Source of the DNA: Ruminococcus sp. | Lineage (GTDB): Bacteria; Bacillota; Clostridia; Lachnospirales; Lachnospiraceae | Length of the DNA: 64,000 bases | Reading direction: 5' to 3' | Assembly: GCA_013911065.1 (NCBI GenBank) | Contig: JACERV010000008.1 | Span: 62,001-126,000, forward strand | Shown: piece after piece, positions 52,155 to 60,612 of the stretch | Layout: the number at the start of each line of letters is the position of its first letter | Numbering within the stretch: position 1 is the stretch's first letter | Notes under the pieces: generated by a model | Told to the model about the DNA's origin: nothing | Databases searched by the model: none | What the model saw: only the letters and a program-made list of their open reading frames with translations | Position numbers and translations under genes: made by a program

Positions 52155-53627
52155 ATGGATTCATTTCAGTTATACAAAGACATGAAAGCAAGAACAAACG
52201 GTGAAATTTATATTGGAGTGGTCGGTCCTGTTCGGACAGGCAAGTCAACATTCATTAAAAGGCTTATGGATTTGCTTGTGCTTCCCAATATGACAGATGA
52301 ACATGCAAAAGAGAGAACGAAGGATGAATTGCCGCAGTCTGCATCCGGCACAACCATTATGACAACAGAACCCAAATTTGTTCCAAAGGAAGCTGCATCC
52401 ATAAAGTTATCCGATGACGTAGAAGTAAAAATACGTTTGATTGATTGTGTAGGCTACATGGTGGAGGGGGCATCCGGCCATATTGAAAATGATGCGGAGC
52501 GCCAGGTAAAAACACCCTGGTTTGAGTATGAAATTCCATTTACGAAAGCAGCAGCTATCGGAACCCAGAAGGTCATCCATGACCATGCTACCATTGGCAT
52601 TGTGATAACTACTGACGGAAGTATCGGAGATTTGCCCAGGGAAAATTACATAGCAGCCGAAGAGAAAACAATTAAAGAACTGCAGTCTATCGGCAAGCCT
52701 TTCATCGTTCTTTTGAATACGCAGAAACCTTACACAGAGGATTCAAAGGCGTTGAAAGAGGACATGGAAACGAAATATGGGGTATCTGTACTGCCGGTGA
52801 ACTGTGAACAGCTCAGAACAGAGGATATCCACAATATCATGCGGCAGGTACTGTATGAGTTCCCGATAGCGGAAGTGGAATTCTATATTCCCAAATGGGT
52901 GGAAATGTTGTCAAGAGATCACCGGATTAAGGTGGATTTGCTGCAAAATGTGAAAGCAATTATGGGAGAAATGAAAGATATACGCAGTACCGCTAATAAG
53001 TCACCGCAGATAGAAAGTCCTTACATAGAAAAGGTCAACGTAGAAAAAATTGAGATGGATACCGGCAGAGTCAAAATTAGAATTGAACTTGCCGGGCAAT
53101 TTTATTATGAGGTGCTGAGTGAACTGACAGGTACAGATATCAATGGAGAATATGAACTGATTTCTGCCATGAAGGAATTGGCTGCCATGAAACAAGAATA
53201 TACCCAGATAAAAGATGCATTTGCCGATGTGAAAATGAAAGGATACGGTATGGTAAGCCCGAAGAGAGAGGAAATAGCAATGGACGAACCTCAGATAATC
53301 AAACAGGGCAATAAATATGGAGTGAAAATCCGTTCCGAGGCACCATCTATCCATATGATACGGGCAAATATTGAGACAGAGATAGCGCCTATTGTAGGAA
53401 ATGAAAAACAGGCCCAGGATCTGGTGGAGTATATTAAGACGGAAAGCGAAACTCCAGAAGGCGTATGGGGAACCAATATATTCGGCAAATCCATTGAGGA
53501 ACTGGTAATGGATGGAATGAGGAACAAGCTGACGATGATTAATGATGAAAGTCAGGTGAAGCTGCAGGATACTATGCAGAAGATTGTAAATGACAGCAAT
53601 GGAGGGCTGGTCTGCATTATTATTTAA
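52155..53627 (+). CDS. spoIVA: Stage IV sporulation protein A
   Basis: A 490-residue ATPase that polymerises on the forespore outer membrane and forms the base of the spore coat. The P-loop GPVRTGKST lies at about 24-32, followed by TTEPKFVPKEA, IRLIDCVGYMVEGA and TTDGSIGDLPRENY, matching SpoIVA. The C-terminus is the localisation region. The start is ATG 52155 after AAGGGGGT, following a SigmaE-like promoter; the frame extends 13 codons upstream but includes the promoter. Confidence 0.97.
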   Translation: MDSFQLYKDMKARTNGEIYIGVVGPVRTGKSTFIKRLMDLLVLPNMTDEHAKERTKDELPQSASGTTIMTTEPKFVPKEAASIKLSDDVEVKIRLIDCVGYMVEGASGHIENDAERQVKTPWFEYEIPFTKAAAIGTQKVIHDHATIGIVITTDGSIGDLPRENYIAAEEKTIKELQSIGKPFIVLLNTQKPYTEDSKALKEDMETKYGVSVLPVNCEQLRTEDIHNIMRQVLYEFPIAEVEFYIPKWVEMLSRDHRIKVDLLQNVKAIMGEMKDIRSTANKSPQIESPYIEKVNVEKIEMDTGRVKIRIELAGQFYYEVLSELTGTDINGEYELISAMKELAAMKQEYTQIKDAFADVKMKGYGMVSPKREEIAMDEPQIIKQGNKYGVKIRSEAPSIHMIRANIETEIAPIVGNEKQAQDLVEYIKTESETPEGVWGTNIFGKSIEELVMDGMRNKLTMINDESQVKLQDTMQKIVNDSNGGLVCIII

Positions 53628-53643
53628 GTATATGAAAAGACCC

Positions 53644-53676
53644 GGAGCATTGAGTGATTCGTTCAGTGCTCCTTTT
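53644..53676 (+). terminator. Intrinsic terminator after spoIVA
   Basis: GGAGCATTGA (53644-53653) pairs with TCAGTGCTCC (53663-53672) with one G-U wobble, followed by TTTT. Confidence 0.75.
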
Positions 53677-53771
53677 GCATTTGTGTTTTCCAAATTGCCC
53701 TTGTGGGTTCACCGGTTACAAGGTATAATATTTCACAGGTATACTTTAATATGATATCGAGGAGAAATAAA

Positions 53772-54593
53772 ATGAGCAAACAATATGAAAAATTAGCAAA
53801 ATGTTATGAATATTATCAGTCTGTAACAGATTTTAAACCCCGCGTAGGTCTGATTCTTGGTTCAGGGCTGGGAAATTATGCAAGAAATATGAAAGTGGAA
53901 TGTGAGATTCCATATGGTGATATCCCAGGTTTTCCGGTTTCTACTGTAGAAGGACATGACGGCAGGTTTCTGCTGGGTTACATTGGCGGAGTTCCTGTAT
54001 CTGTAATGAAAGGACGCGTACATTACTATGAAGGCTACTCAATTGAAGACGTGGTGCTTCCAATCAGGCTGATGAAACTGATGGGAATTGAAACTTTGTT
54101 CCTTACAAATGCATCAGGCGGCATCAACAGAGAGTTTCAGGTAGGAGACTTCATGATGATTACGGACCAGATATCTAATTTTGTACCTTCCCCGCTGATT
54201 GGAGAAAATGTGGCAGAGTTGGGGACACGTTTCCCGGATATGACGCATATTTATGATGTGGAATGGATGGGATTAATCCGTACTGTGGCGAAGGAGGAAA
54301 GTATTTCCCTCAAGGAAGGTGTTTATGTACAGACAACAGGTCCTAATTTTGAAAGTCCAGCTGAAATCAGGATGTTCGATATAGTGGGGGCTGATGCTGT
54401 AGGAATGAGCACTGCCTGCGAGGCTATTGCAGCCCACCACGGAGGTGTGCGGGTATGTGGAATTTCCTGTATCTCAAATATGGCCTGCGGTATCACAGGA
54501 GAGGAACTCAGCCATTTGGATGTACAGGCTGTGGCAGATAAAAGGGCGGAGGAGTTTGAACGCCTGGTGACACGGATTATTGAGAAGATGTAA
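53772..54593 (+). CDS. punA: Purine nucleoside phosphorylase
   Basis: Splits inosine and guanosine with phosphate into base and (deoxy)ribose-1-phosphate. 273 residues of the trimeric PNP class: GLILGSGLGNYA (phosphate loop), GDIPGFPVSTVEGHDG, MKGRVHYYEGYS, TNASGGIN and GPNFESPAEIRMF. The start is ATG 53772 after GAGGAG; the frame also runs 23 codons upstream without an RBS. An amidohydrolase follows, suggesting purine salvage. Confidence 0.95.
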   Translation: MSKQYEKLAKCYEYYQSVTDFKPRVGLILGSGLGNYARNMKVECEIPYGDIPGFPVSTVEGHDGRFLLGYIGGVPVSVMKGRVHYYEGYSIEDVVLPIRLMKLMGIETLFLTNASGGINREFQVGDFMMITDQISNFVPSPLIGENVAELGTRFPDMTHIYDVEWMGLIRTVAKEESISLKEGVYVQTTGPNFESPAEIRMFDIVGADAVGMSTACEAIAAHHGGVRVCGISCISNMACGITGEELSHLDVQAVADKRAEEFERLVTRIIEKM

Positions 54594-54618
54594 AAAAGAC
54601 AGAAGAAAGGAAACGAAG

Positions 54619-55896
54619 ATGAACATTCGAATTTATAACGTAAGAATCCTGACCATGGAAGCGGGAAAAGGAATTTTCCGGGGCGAGGTCTGGATAAAAG
54701 GTGACACCATTGTTTATGCGGGACCTGCTGTACCAAATGCAGAGGAAGCGTGGGACCAGGAAATAGACGGACAGGAAAATCTTCTGATGCCAGGATTTAA
54801 AAATGCTCACACCCATTCTGCCATGACATTTCTGCGTTCCCATGCAGACGATATGAAGCTGGACGAATGGCTGCATACAAGAGTATTTCCTGCAGAAGCC
54901 AAGCTGACGGGAGAAGATCTCTACTGGCTGAACAAGCTGGCAATCATGGAATACCTGACAAGCGGCGTTACCTCTGTTTTTGATATGTATTTTAACAAAC
55001 CTGTGATAGAACGGGTTGCAGTGGAAACTGGATTCCGAACAGTGATATGCGAGAGCATCAACAACTTTGGGGGGACACTGGAAGAAGTGGAAGCAGATTA
55101 TAAACGCTACAGCCAGGACCCGGACAAGCTGATATCCTATCAGCTGGGATTTCATGCGGAATACACGACAAGCAGAGAACTGATGGAAGGACTGGCAGCG
55201 CTATCCAGGAAGTACCAGATTCCGGTCTATGTACATTGTTCCGAGACTAAAAAAGAAGTAGAGGACTGCCGGAGCCGGACAGGTATGACACCAATTGCCT
55301 ATATGGATTCCTTGGGGATGTTTGCCCATGGAGGCGGCCTGTTCCACGGTGTGCACCTGGATGAAGCAGATTTTGGCATTGTAAAAGAAAGAGGGCTTTA
55401 CATCATAACGAATCCGGCTTCCAACCTGAAACTGGCAAGCGGTATTGCCCCTGTAAAACGGTATCTGGATATGGGAATTCCTGTAGCTATCGGGACAGAC
55501 GGTCCGGCAAGCAACAATTGCCTGGATATGTTCCGGGAGATGTTTTTGGCAACTGGATTGCAGAAAGTAATCTGCGATGATCCGGAAGCAGTGCCGGCTA
55601 TGGAAGTGCTGAAAATGGCAACAGTAGTGGGAGCACACGCAATGGGGCTGCCGGAATGTGACACAATAGCAGAAGGCAAGAAAGCCGATATGATATTAAT
55701 CGACTTACAGCAGCCAAATATGCAGCCCATCCAGAATATAGAAAAGAACCTGGTGTACAGCGGCAGCAAGCAAAATGTAAAAATGACCATGGTAGGAGGG
55801 AAAGTCCTCTACCAGGACGGAAATTATTACCTGGGTTCTTCAAAAGAAGAAATATTTGCGAAAGCAAATGAATCAGCGAGGCGCATTTTAGGATAA
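54619..55896 (+). CDS. Amidohydrolase (MtaD/SAH deaminase-like)
   Basis: A 425-residue metal-dependent hydrolase. HTHSAM in the NAHTHSAMTFLRS block gives the two N-terminal metal His; VHCSETKKEVEDC and GVHLDEADF contribute the others, and IGTDGPASNN supplies the metal Asp. The family includes 5'-methylthioadenosine/S-adenosylhomocysteine deaminase and guanine/cytosine deaminases. Next to PNP, a purine or nucleoside deaminase is the best guess. The start is ATG 54619, not the in-frame codon upstream that overlaps punA. Confidence 0.88.
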   Translation: MNIRIYNVRILTMEAGKGIFRGEVWIKGDTIVYAGPAVPNAEEAWDQEIDGQENLLMPGFKNAHTHSAMTFLRSHADDMKLDEWLHTRVFPAEAKLTGEDLYWLNKLAIMEYLTSGVTSVFDMYFNKPVIERVAVETGFRTVICESINNFGGTLEEVEADYKRYSQDPDKLISYQLGFHAEYTTSRELMEGLAALSRKYQIPVYVHCSETKKEVEDCRSRTGMTPIAYMDSLGMFAHGGGLFHGVHLDEADFGIVKERGLYIITNPASNLKLASGIAPVKRYLDMGIPVAIGTDGPASNNCLDMFREMFLATGLQKVICDDPEAVPAMEVLKMATVVGAHAMGLPECDTIAEGKKADMILIDLQQPNMQPIQNIEKNLVYSGSKQNVKMTMVGGKVLYQDGNYYLGSSKEEIFAKANESARRILG

Positions 55897-55942
55897 CCTT
55901 GAAATTGTTTTTGAAACTTTCAGAATAGTCTGAAAATGGACA

Positions 55943-55993
55943 GCAAAAGGGACAGTCCCTTTTGAAGAGGGACTGTCCCCTTTGGACTTTTGC
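55943..55993. repeat. Nested palindrome before the MoaB-like gene
   Basis: Outer arms GCAAAAG (55943-55949) and CTTTTGC (55987-55993) enclose long inner arms (AAAGGGACAGTCCCT with a one-bulge complement) around a short AAG loop. The left half matches the ackA terminator at 22290-22313 over most of its length. It probably terminates the amidohydrolase transcript. Confidence 0.6.
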
Positions 55994-56013
55994 AGAGAAG
56001 GGAGTACTATAGG

Positions 56014-56478
56014 GTGAAAGCGGCAATATTTACGTTAGATACGGGTTTATATAGAGCAAGGAAAGAAAGTACAGCGGCATCTGCTCTGAAACGGATGCTG
56101 GAGCAGGTGGGATTTGAAGTGAAAGCAGCGGGGGTTCTGCCGGAGGATAAGAAGGTATTATCGGCGGTGCTGCAGAGGCTGGCAGATACGGAAGCGGTGG
56201 ATTTGATTCTGACTACCGGTGGTGTAGGTATCCAAAAAAGGGACTGCGCTCCGGATGTTGTAGAAGAGATTTCGGACAGGCTTCTGCCAGGTATTCCGGA
56301 AGCGGTGAGGGCTTATAATATCCGTCACACGAAAAAAGCTATTTTGGACCGTTCAGCGGCAGGAATCAGGAACCATACTTTGATGGTGAATCTTCCCGAG
56401 AGCGCGAAAGCTGCCAAGGAAAGTCTGGAATATATTTTACCTGAATTAGTTTATGTAGTGGAGAAGGTGAGTGCATGA
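56014..56478 (+). CDS. MoaB/MogA-like molybdopterin-binding domain protein
   Basis: A 154-residue single MoCF_biosynth domain: AAIFTLDTGLYRARKES (degenerate first strand), LPEDKKVLSAVLQRLADTE, LILTTGGVGIQKRDCAPDVVEE and NLPESAKAAKESLEYILPEL. The canonical TTGGTGxxxRD loop reads TTGGVGIQKRD. No molybdenum genes are adjacent. I prefer the GTG start at 56014, 10 bases after AGAAGGGAG. It overlaps the MBL gene by 4 bases. True cofactor function is uncertain. Confidence 0.85.
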   Translation: MKAAIFTLDTGLYRARKESTAASALKRMLEQVGFEVKAAGVLPEDKKVLSAVLQRLADTEAVDLILTTGGVGIQKRDCAPDVVEEISDRLLPGIPEAVRAYNIRHTKKAILDRSAAGIRNHTLMVNLPESAKAAKESLEYILPELVYVVEKVSA

Positions 56479-57209
56479 TGCGTATTACTTATTTGAGTCA
56501 CAGTGGATTTCTTGTGGAGTTGGAAAAGGCATATTTTTTGTTTGATTTCTATAAAGGGGAGCTGCCTGAACTGGACGATGGGAAGAACTTTTTTGTTTTT
56601 GTCAGCCATGCTCATTATGACCATTATAGAAGGGATATCTTTGAATTAAGAGAACGCATACCTGGAACCTGCTTTGTGCTTTCTGATGATATAAAAGCAG
56701 AGGAAGAAGAAAATGTTATTTATATGGGAGCAAATGAAGAAAAATATGTAAACGGCTGTAAAATCCGTACCCTTCGCTCTACGGATGAGGGCGTGGCATT
56801 TTTGGTGCAGTATGATGGATATGTCATTTATCACGCCGGAGATCTGAACTGGTGGCACTGGGAAGAGGAGAGCGAGGTCTACAACACGATGATGCGGCGT
56901 AATTACCAGCATGAAATTAATAAGCTGAATGGTGTGAAGATTGATGTTGCATTTGTGCCGGTAGATCCGCGCCTGGGTGAACAATACTGCTGGGGGCTGG
57001 ACTGTTTTATGAAGCGTACGGACACCCAGATGGTATTCCCAATGCATTTCTGGGAAAACTATGGAATTTTTGACAGGCTGGCTCTGGAAAGCTGCACAAA
57101 AGAATATGCGGATAAAATCCAGCATATTACTGGAGACGGACAAGTGTTCGAAGTGGAGAAGCAGGCAAAGAAATCCTTTGCCGAGAGTGTCAGGGAAGTG
57201 ATGGAATAA
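56475..57209 (+). CDS. MBL-fold metallohydrolase (UlaG-like)
   Basis: A 244-residue metallo-beta-lactamase-fold protein with FVSHAHYDHY (HxHxDH metal core), YHAGDLNWWHW and PMHFWENYG, a UlaG-like arrangement. The substrate is unknown. Overlap with the MoaB-like gene (ATGA) makes them an operon. Two possible start codons, 56475 and 56478, differ by one residue. Confidence 0.9.
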   Translation: MMRITYLSHSGFLVELEKAYFLFDFYKGELPELDDGKNFFVFVSHAHYDHYRRDIFELRERIPGTCFVLSDDIKAEEEENVIYMGANEEKYVNGCKIRTLRSTDEGVAFLVQYDGYVIYHAGDLNWWHWEEESEVYNTMMRRNYQHEINKLNGVKIDVAFVPVDPRLGEQYCWGLDCFMKRTDTQMVFPMHFWENYGIFDRLALESCTKEYADKIQHITGDGQVFEVEKQAKKSFAESVREVME

Positions 57210-57265
57210 GGGACTTCTTAGACTTGATGTAACAGAATATGGCAGAAGTGGGGAGATATAAGATC

Positions 57266-57745
57266 ATGCATGTAAAATTATATACAGACGGAGCTGCCCG
57301 GGGAAACCCGGACGGACCGGGAGGTTATGGAACTGTACTGGAGTATGTGGATACAAAAGGTATCCTGCATACCAAAGAACTGTCACAGGGGTATGTGAAG
57401 ACTACAAATAACCGGATGGAGCTGATGGCTGTAATTGCGGGGCTGGAGGCACTGAACCGCCCCTGTACGGTGGAAGTCTATTCAGATTCAAAATATGTGG
57501 TGGATGCATTTAACCAGCACTGGGTTGACGGCTGGCTAAAAAAAGGATGGAAACGCGGTAAGAATGAGCCTGTAAAGAATGTAGATTTATGGAAGAGGCT
57601 TCTAAAGGCAAAAGCACAGCACAATGTTACATTCCATTGGGTAAAGGGGCATGACGGACACCTTCAGAATGAGAGGTGTGATGAGCTGGCCACCACGGCA
57701 GCGGACGGAAGCGATTTAATTGTGGATGAAGGACTGGTGCAATAA
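57266..57745 (+). CDS. rnhA: Ribonuclease HI
   Basis: Cleaves the RNA strand of RNA-DNA hybrids. About 159 residues from ATG 57266, which is 8 bases after GGGGAGAT; a longer start at 57239 lacks an RBS. Catalytic residues lie in YTDGAARGNPDGPGG (Asp), TTNNRMELMAVIAGLEAL (Glu), YSDSKYVVDAF (Asp) and the C-terminal HDGHLQNERCDELA (Asp), with the basic-protrusion GWLKKGWKRGKNEPVKNVDLW. Full-length E. coli-like type. Confidence 0.96.
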   Translation: MHVKLYTDGAARGNPDGPGGYGTVLEYVDTKGILHTKELSQGYVKTTNNRMELMAVIAGLEALNRPCTVEVYSDSKYVVDAFNQHWVDGWLKKGWKRGKNEPVKNVDLWKRLLKAKAQHNVTFHWVKGHDGHLQNERCDELATTAADGSDLIVDEGLVQ

Positions 57746-57748
57746 TTT

Positions 57749-58474
57749 ATGGGGAAAATAGAAAAAACAAGAGGGATAAACCAGGATGTTATTAAATATT
57801 GTGCGATGCTTACCATGTTCCTTAATCACTTTGCCCATGTATTTCTGTCTCCTGGAAGGGTTTTATACGAAGTTTTTCTGGACATTGGATATTTTACGGC
57901 GATTACTATGTGTTATTTTTTGGTGGAAGGTTACGGGTATACACGTTCCAGCAAGAAATATGCACAAAGATTGCTTATATTTGCGATAATTTCAGAAATT
58001 CCTTACTGTCTTGTGCTGGGCCTTTACCAGTTAAATATGCTTTTTACTTTACTGCTGTGTCTTTTCATTCTTATTATCAGAGACCAGACAGACTTGGGAG
58101 GATGGCGGAATGTACTGATTATTTTAATTGTAATGTTCTCTATCTTTTCAGACTGGGCGGTGATGGCCCCTGTATTTACGATTATGTTTGCAGTATGGAA
58201 ATATGATAAGAAAAAACTGGCTGTTGCTTATGGAATTGCTGCAGTTTTATTTGGTATTTTTAATTATATGTCCTATCAGAGAATGTATGAGGTTGGGGAA
58301 GCACTGCTGCATGCAGGATTCTCTGTTCTTGGAATTATAGCGTCGGGAGTTGTGATTCTTTGCTTTTACAACGGACAGCGTGCAAAAAGAGGACGAAAAT
58401 TTTCTAAATGGTTTTTCTATGTTTTTTATCCGGCGCATCTTATTCTGCTGGGTATAATCCGACTGTACATATGA
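57749..58474 (+). CDS. TraX family membrane protein
   Basis: A 241-residue integral membrane protein with about 7 helices and the TraX-family start INQDVIKYCAMLTMFLNHFAHVFL. Named after F-pilin N-acetylation, but chromosomal TraX proteins in Firmicutes probably acylate other targets. It is 3 bases after rnhA. No conjugation genes are near, so mobile origin is not implied. Confidence 0.9.
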   Translation: MGKIEKTRGINQDVIKYCAMLTMFLNHFAHVFLSPGRVLYEVFLDIGYFTAITMCYFLVEGYGYTRSSKKYAQRLLIFAIISEIPYCLVLGLYQLNMLFTLLLCLFILIIRDQTDLGGWRNVLIILIVMFSIFSDWAVMAPVFTIMFAVWKYDKKKLAVAYGIAAVLFGIFNYMSYQRMYEVGEALLHAGFSVLGIIASGVVILCFYNGQRAKRGRKFSKWFFYVFYPAHLILLGIIRLYI

Positions 58475-58484
58475 TAGAAGAGCC

Positions 58485-58506
58485 GTTCAGCCATAAGCCC
58501 GATTAC
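58485..58506. repeat. Palindromic repeat half-copy D
   Basis: This 22-base stretch is the exact reverse complement of 47409-47430 in copy C and contains GTTCAGCCATAAG. It lies 10 bases after the traX stop and before the rnpB promoter; no opposite arm is clear, so it is a truncated copy. Confidence 0.7.
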
Positions 58507-58527
58507 GCCAAACAGTAGTAAAACTTA

Positions 58528-58556
58528 TGGACAGGAATAAAAATACATAGTATAAT
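58528..58556 (+). promoter_or_regulatory. Promoter of rnpB
   Basis: TGGACA (58528-58533), a 17-base spacer, TATAAT (58551-58556); the RNA 5' end follows 9 bases later. Confidence 0.8.
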
Positions 58557-58564
58557 ATGTAATT

Positions 58565-58920
58565 GTGTTAAGTAAGACAGACAATCGCGGCTGCAGGTGC
58601 CGAAAGGCAGCAGACGAGGAAAGTCCGGGCTTCACAGGGCAGGATGCCGGATAACGTCCGGTGGAGGTGACTCCAAGGCCAGTGCAACAGAAATAAACCG
58701 CCTGGGATACGTCCCAGGTAAGGGTGGAAAGGCAGTGTAAGAGACTACCGCCTCTCTGGTAACAGGGAGGGCACATGTAAACCCCATCCGAAGCAAGACC
58801 GAATAAAAGCAAGGTGGCTGCCCGTCACGCTTTAGGTAGGTTGCTTGAGCCTGGTGGCGACATCAGGCCTAGATAGATGATTGTCCACGACATAACCCGG
58901 CTTACCGTCTTGCTTAACAC
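58565..58920 (+). ncRNA. rnpB: RNase P RNA (class A)
   Basis: The catalytic RNA of RNase P, which trims tRNA 5' leaders. The conserved core GAGGAAAGTCCGGGC (58615-58629) is present, with ACAGAAAT and the ATAACCCGGCTTAC 3' block near 58892-58905. The ends pair: GTGTTAAGTAAGAC (58565-58578) with GTCTTGCTTAACAC (58907-58920). The consensus promoter lies just upstream. About 356 bases, normal for class A. Confidence 0.96.
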
Positions 58921-59030
58921 TAAAGAAATATGAATATGAGAAAAATGTATATGTAATGACATGTCGGTAACTGTTCATGGTTCTGAACAGATACATACAT
59001 TGAATGAATGATAAGAAGGCAGGAAAAAAT

Positions 59031-60062
59031 ATGGGAATGCGGGTGAATGCAGAACTGCCGCGTCCGGCAGATTTGAAAGCCGAATATCCGCTGTCCGGCG
59101 GTATCCGGGAATTAAAAAGAAAAAGAGATAAGGAAATACGAGATATATTCACAGGAAAATCGGACAGATTTCTTGTCCTGGTTGGACCTTGTTCAGCAGA
59201 TAACGAAGATGCAGTGTGTGAATACGTTAGCAGACTGGCAGCGGTAAATGATAAGGTTTCAGATAAACTGATGCTTATTCCAAGAATCTATACAAATAAA
59301 CCCAGAACAACGGGAGAAGGGTATAAAGGAATGCTTCACCAGCCGGAACCAGATCAGGCCCCGGACCTTCTGGCAGGTATTATCGCTATTCGGAAAATGC
59401 ATATCCGGGCAATTGGAGAAAGCGGTATGACGTCGGCTGACGAGATGTTATACCCGGAAAACAGAAGTTATCTGGATGACATTTTATCTTATGAGGCAAT
59501 CGGCGCCCGTTCCGTTGAAAATCAGCAGCACCGCCTGACCGCCAGCGGTATGGATATTCCGGTAGGAATGAAAAATCCCACCAGCGGAGATTTTTCTGTA
59601 ATGCTAAATTCTGTAGTAGCGGCGCAAAGCTCCCATACCTTCATTTACCGGGGGATGGATGTAACAACAGATGGAAATGATCTTGCTCATGTGATTCTAA
59701 GAGGCGGGGTTGATAAATATGGCACGTGCATACCAAACTATCATTATGAAGATCTGGTGAGGCTTTTGAATATGTACAATCAGAGAGATTTGAAAAACCC
59801 GGCAGCACTGATTGATGCCAACCATTCCAATTCAAATAAGCAGCACAGAGAGCAGAAGCGTATTGTCAGTGAGGTACTGCACAGCCGTAATTATAATCCC
59901 GAGCTGAAAAAACTGATTAAAGGGGTTATGATAGAGAGCTACCTGACAGAAGGTTGCCAGAATATCGGCAATGGCATGGTATATGGAAAATCAATTACAG
60001 ACCCTTGTTTGGGATGGGAAGATACGGAACAGTTGATTTATAAGATTGCGGAAAATTGTTAA
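59031..60062 (+). CDS. 3-deoxy-7-phosphoheptulonate (DAHP) synthase, class I
   Basis: First step of aromatic amino-acid synthesis, from PEP and erythrose-4-phosphate. About 343 residues from ATG 59031 behind AAGGCAGGA; the upstream ATG 59004 has no RBS. Motifs are VGPCSADNE, PRIYTNKPRTTGEGYKGM, GARSVENQQHR, MKNPTSGDFSVM, LRGG and DANHSNSNKQHREQ, all diagnostic of AroF/G/H-type enzymes. Erythrose-4-P comes from transketolase. pheA lies 3 kb away. Confidence 0.95.
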   Translation: MGMRVNAELPRPADLKAEYPLSGGIRELKRKRDKEIRDIFTGKSDRFLVLVGPCSADNEDAVCEYVSRLAAVNDKVSDKLMLIPRIYTNKPRTTGEGYKGMLHQPEPDQAPDLLAGIIAIRKMHIRAIGESGMTSADEMLYPENRSYLDDILSYEAIGARSVENQQHRLTASGMDIPVGMKNPTSGDFSVMLNSVVAAQSSHTFIYRGMDVTTDGNDLAHVILRGGVDKYGTCIPNYHYEDLVRLLNMYNQRDLKNPAALIDANHSNSNKQHREQKRIVSEVLHSRNYNPELKKLIKGVMIESYLTEGCQNIGNGMVYGKSITDPCLGWEDTEQLIYKIAENC

Positions 60063-60087
60063 ACATATATGTATATGACAATAAAGA

Positions 60088-60142
60088 GCCGCTGTAAGAA
60101 AAAGTCTGGGAAGCCAGATTCCTTCTTACAGCGGCCTTTGAA
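60088..60142. terminator. Bidirectional terminator, DAHP synthase and pyrI
   Basis: A perfect 13-base stem (60088-60100 with 60123-60135) around a 22-base loop, between convergent genes; it is A/T-rich on both sides. Confidence 0.8.
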
Positions 60143-60145
60143 TTT

Positions 60146-60589
60146 TTACTGATTTCCACTATACTTCTCTTCACAGTATTTGCAGCGGTATATTTCGTTT
60201 TCCTCGTCAGTCAGTACAAAGACGTGCTCCAGTCCCTGCTCAATAGAGGTGATGCATCTTGGGTTTTTGCAGCGGATGACGTTTCTGATTTTCTTTGGAA
60301 GCGTCAGTCGTTTCTTATCTACAATCTCTTCATTCTGAATGATATTAACCGTAATGTTATGGTCAATAAAGCCAAGAATATCTAAATCCACCACATCTAT
60401 AGGACACTCTATTTTTATGATATCCTTTTTTCCCATTTTGCTGCTTTTTGCATTTTTGATGATAGCAACGCAGCAATCCAGCTTATCAAGGTGCAAGTAT
60501 TTATAAATTTCCATGCTTTTGCCGGCCTCAACATGGTCAAGTACGAATCCCTCGGATATGCGGCCTACATTCAATGTATTTTTTACCAT
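60146..60589 (-). CDS. pyrI: Aspartate carbamoyltransferase regulatory subunit
   Basis: A 147-residue PyrI that gives aspartate transcarbamoylase its allosteric nucleotide control. N-terminal allosteric domain includes RISEGFVLDHVEAGKSMEIYKYL; the C-terminal zinc domain has CKNPRC...CKYC, the four zinc cysteines. It follows pyrB by 23 bases on the minus strand. A B. subtilis-type PyrB lacks PyrI, so this is the regulated holoenzyme form. Confidence 0.95.
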   Translation of the reverse strand: MVKNTLNVGRISEGFVLDHVEAGKSMEIYKYLHLDKLDCCVAIIKNAKSSKMGKKDIIKIECPIDVVDLDILGFIDHNITVNIIQNEEIVDKKRLTLPKKIRNVIRCKNPRCITSIEQGLEHVFVLTDEENEIYRCKYCEEKYSGNQ

Positions 60590-60612
60590 AATTGTCCTTC
60601 TTTCTTTCCTGT

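Noticed and set aside
57239-57265. Longer rnhA start
   Set aside because: ATG 57239 lacks an RBS, whereas ATG 57266 is 8 bases after GGGGAGAT and begins at the family's first strand.
58921-59030. Inverted repeat CTGTTCA/TGAACAG downstream of rnpB
   Set aside because: The stem is only 7 bases with no T tract, so I cannot call it a terminator.
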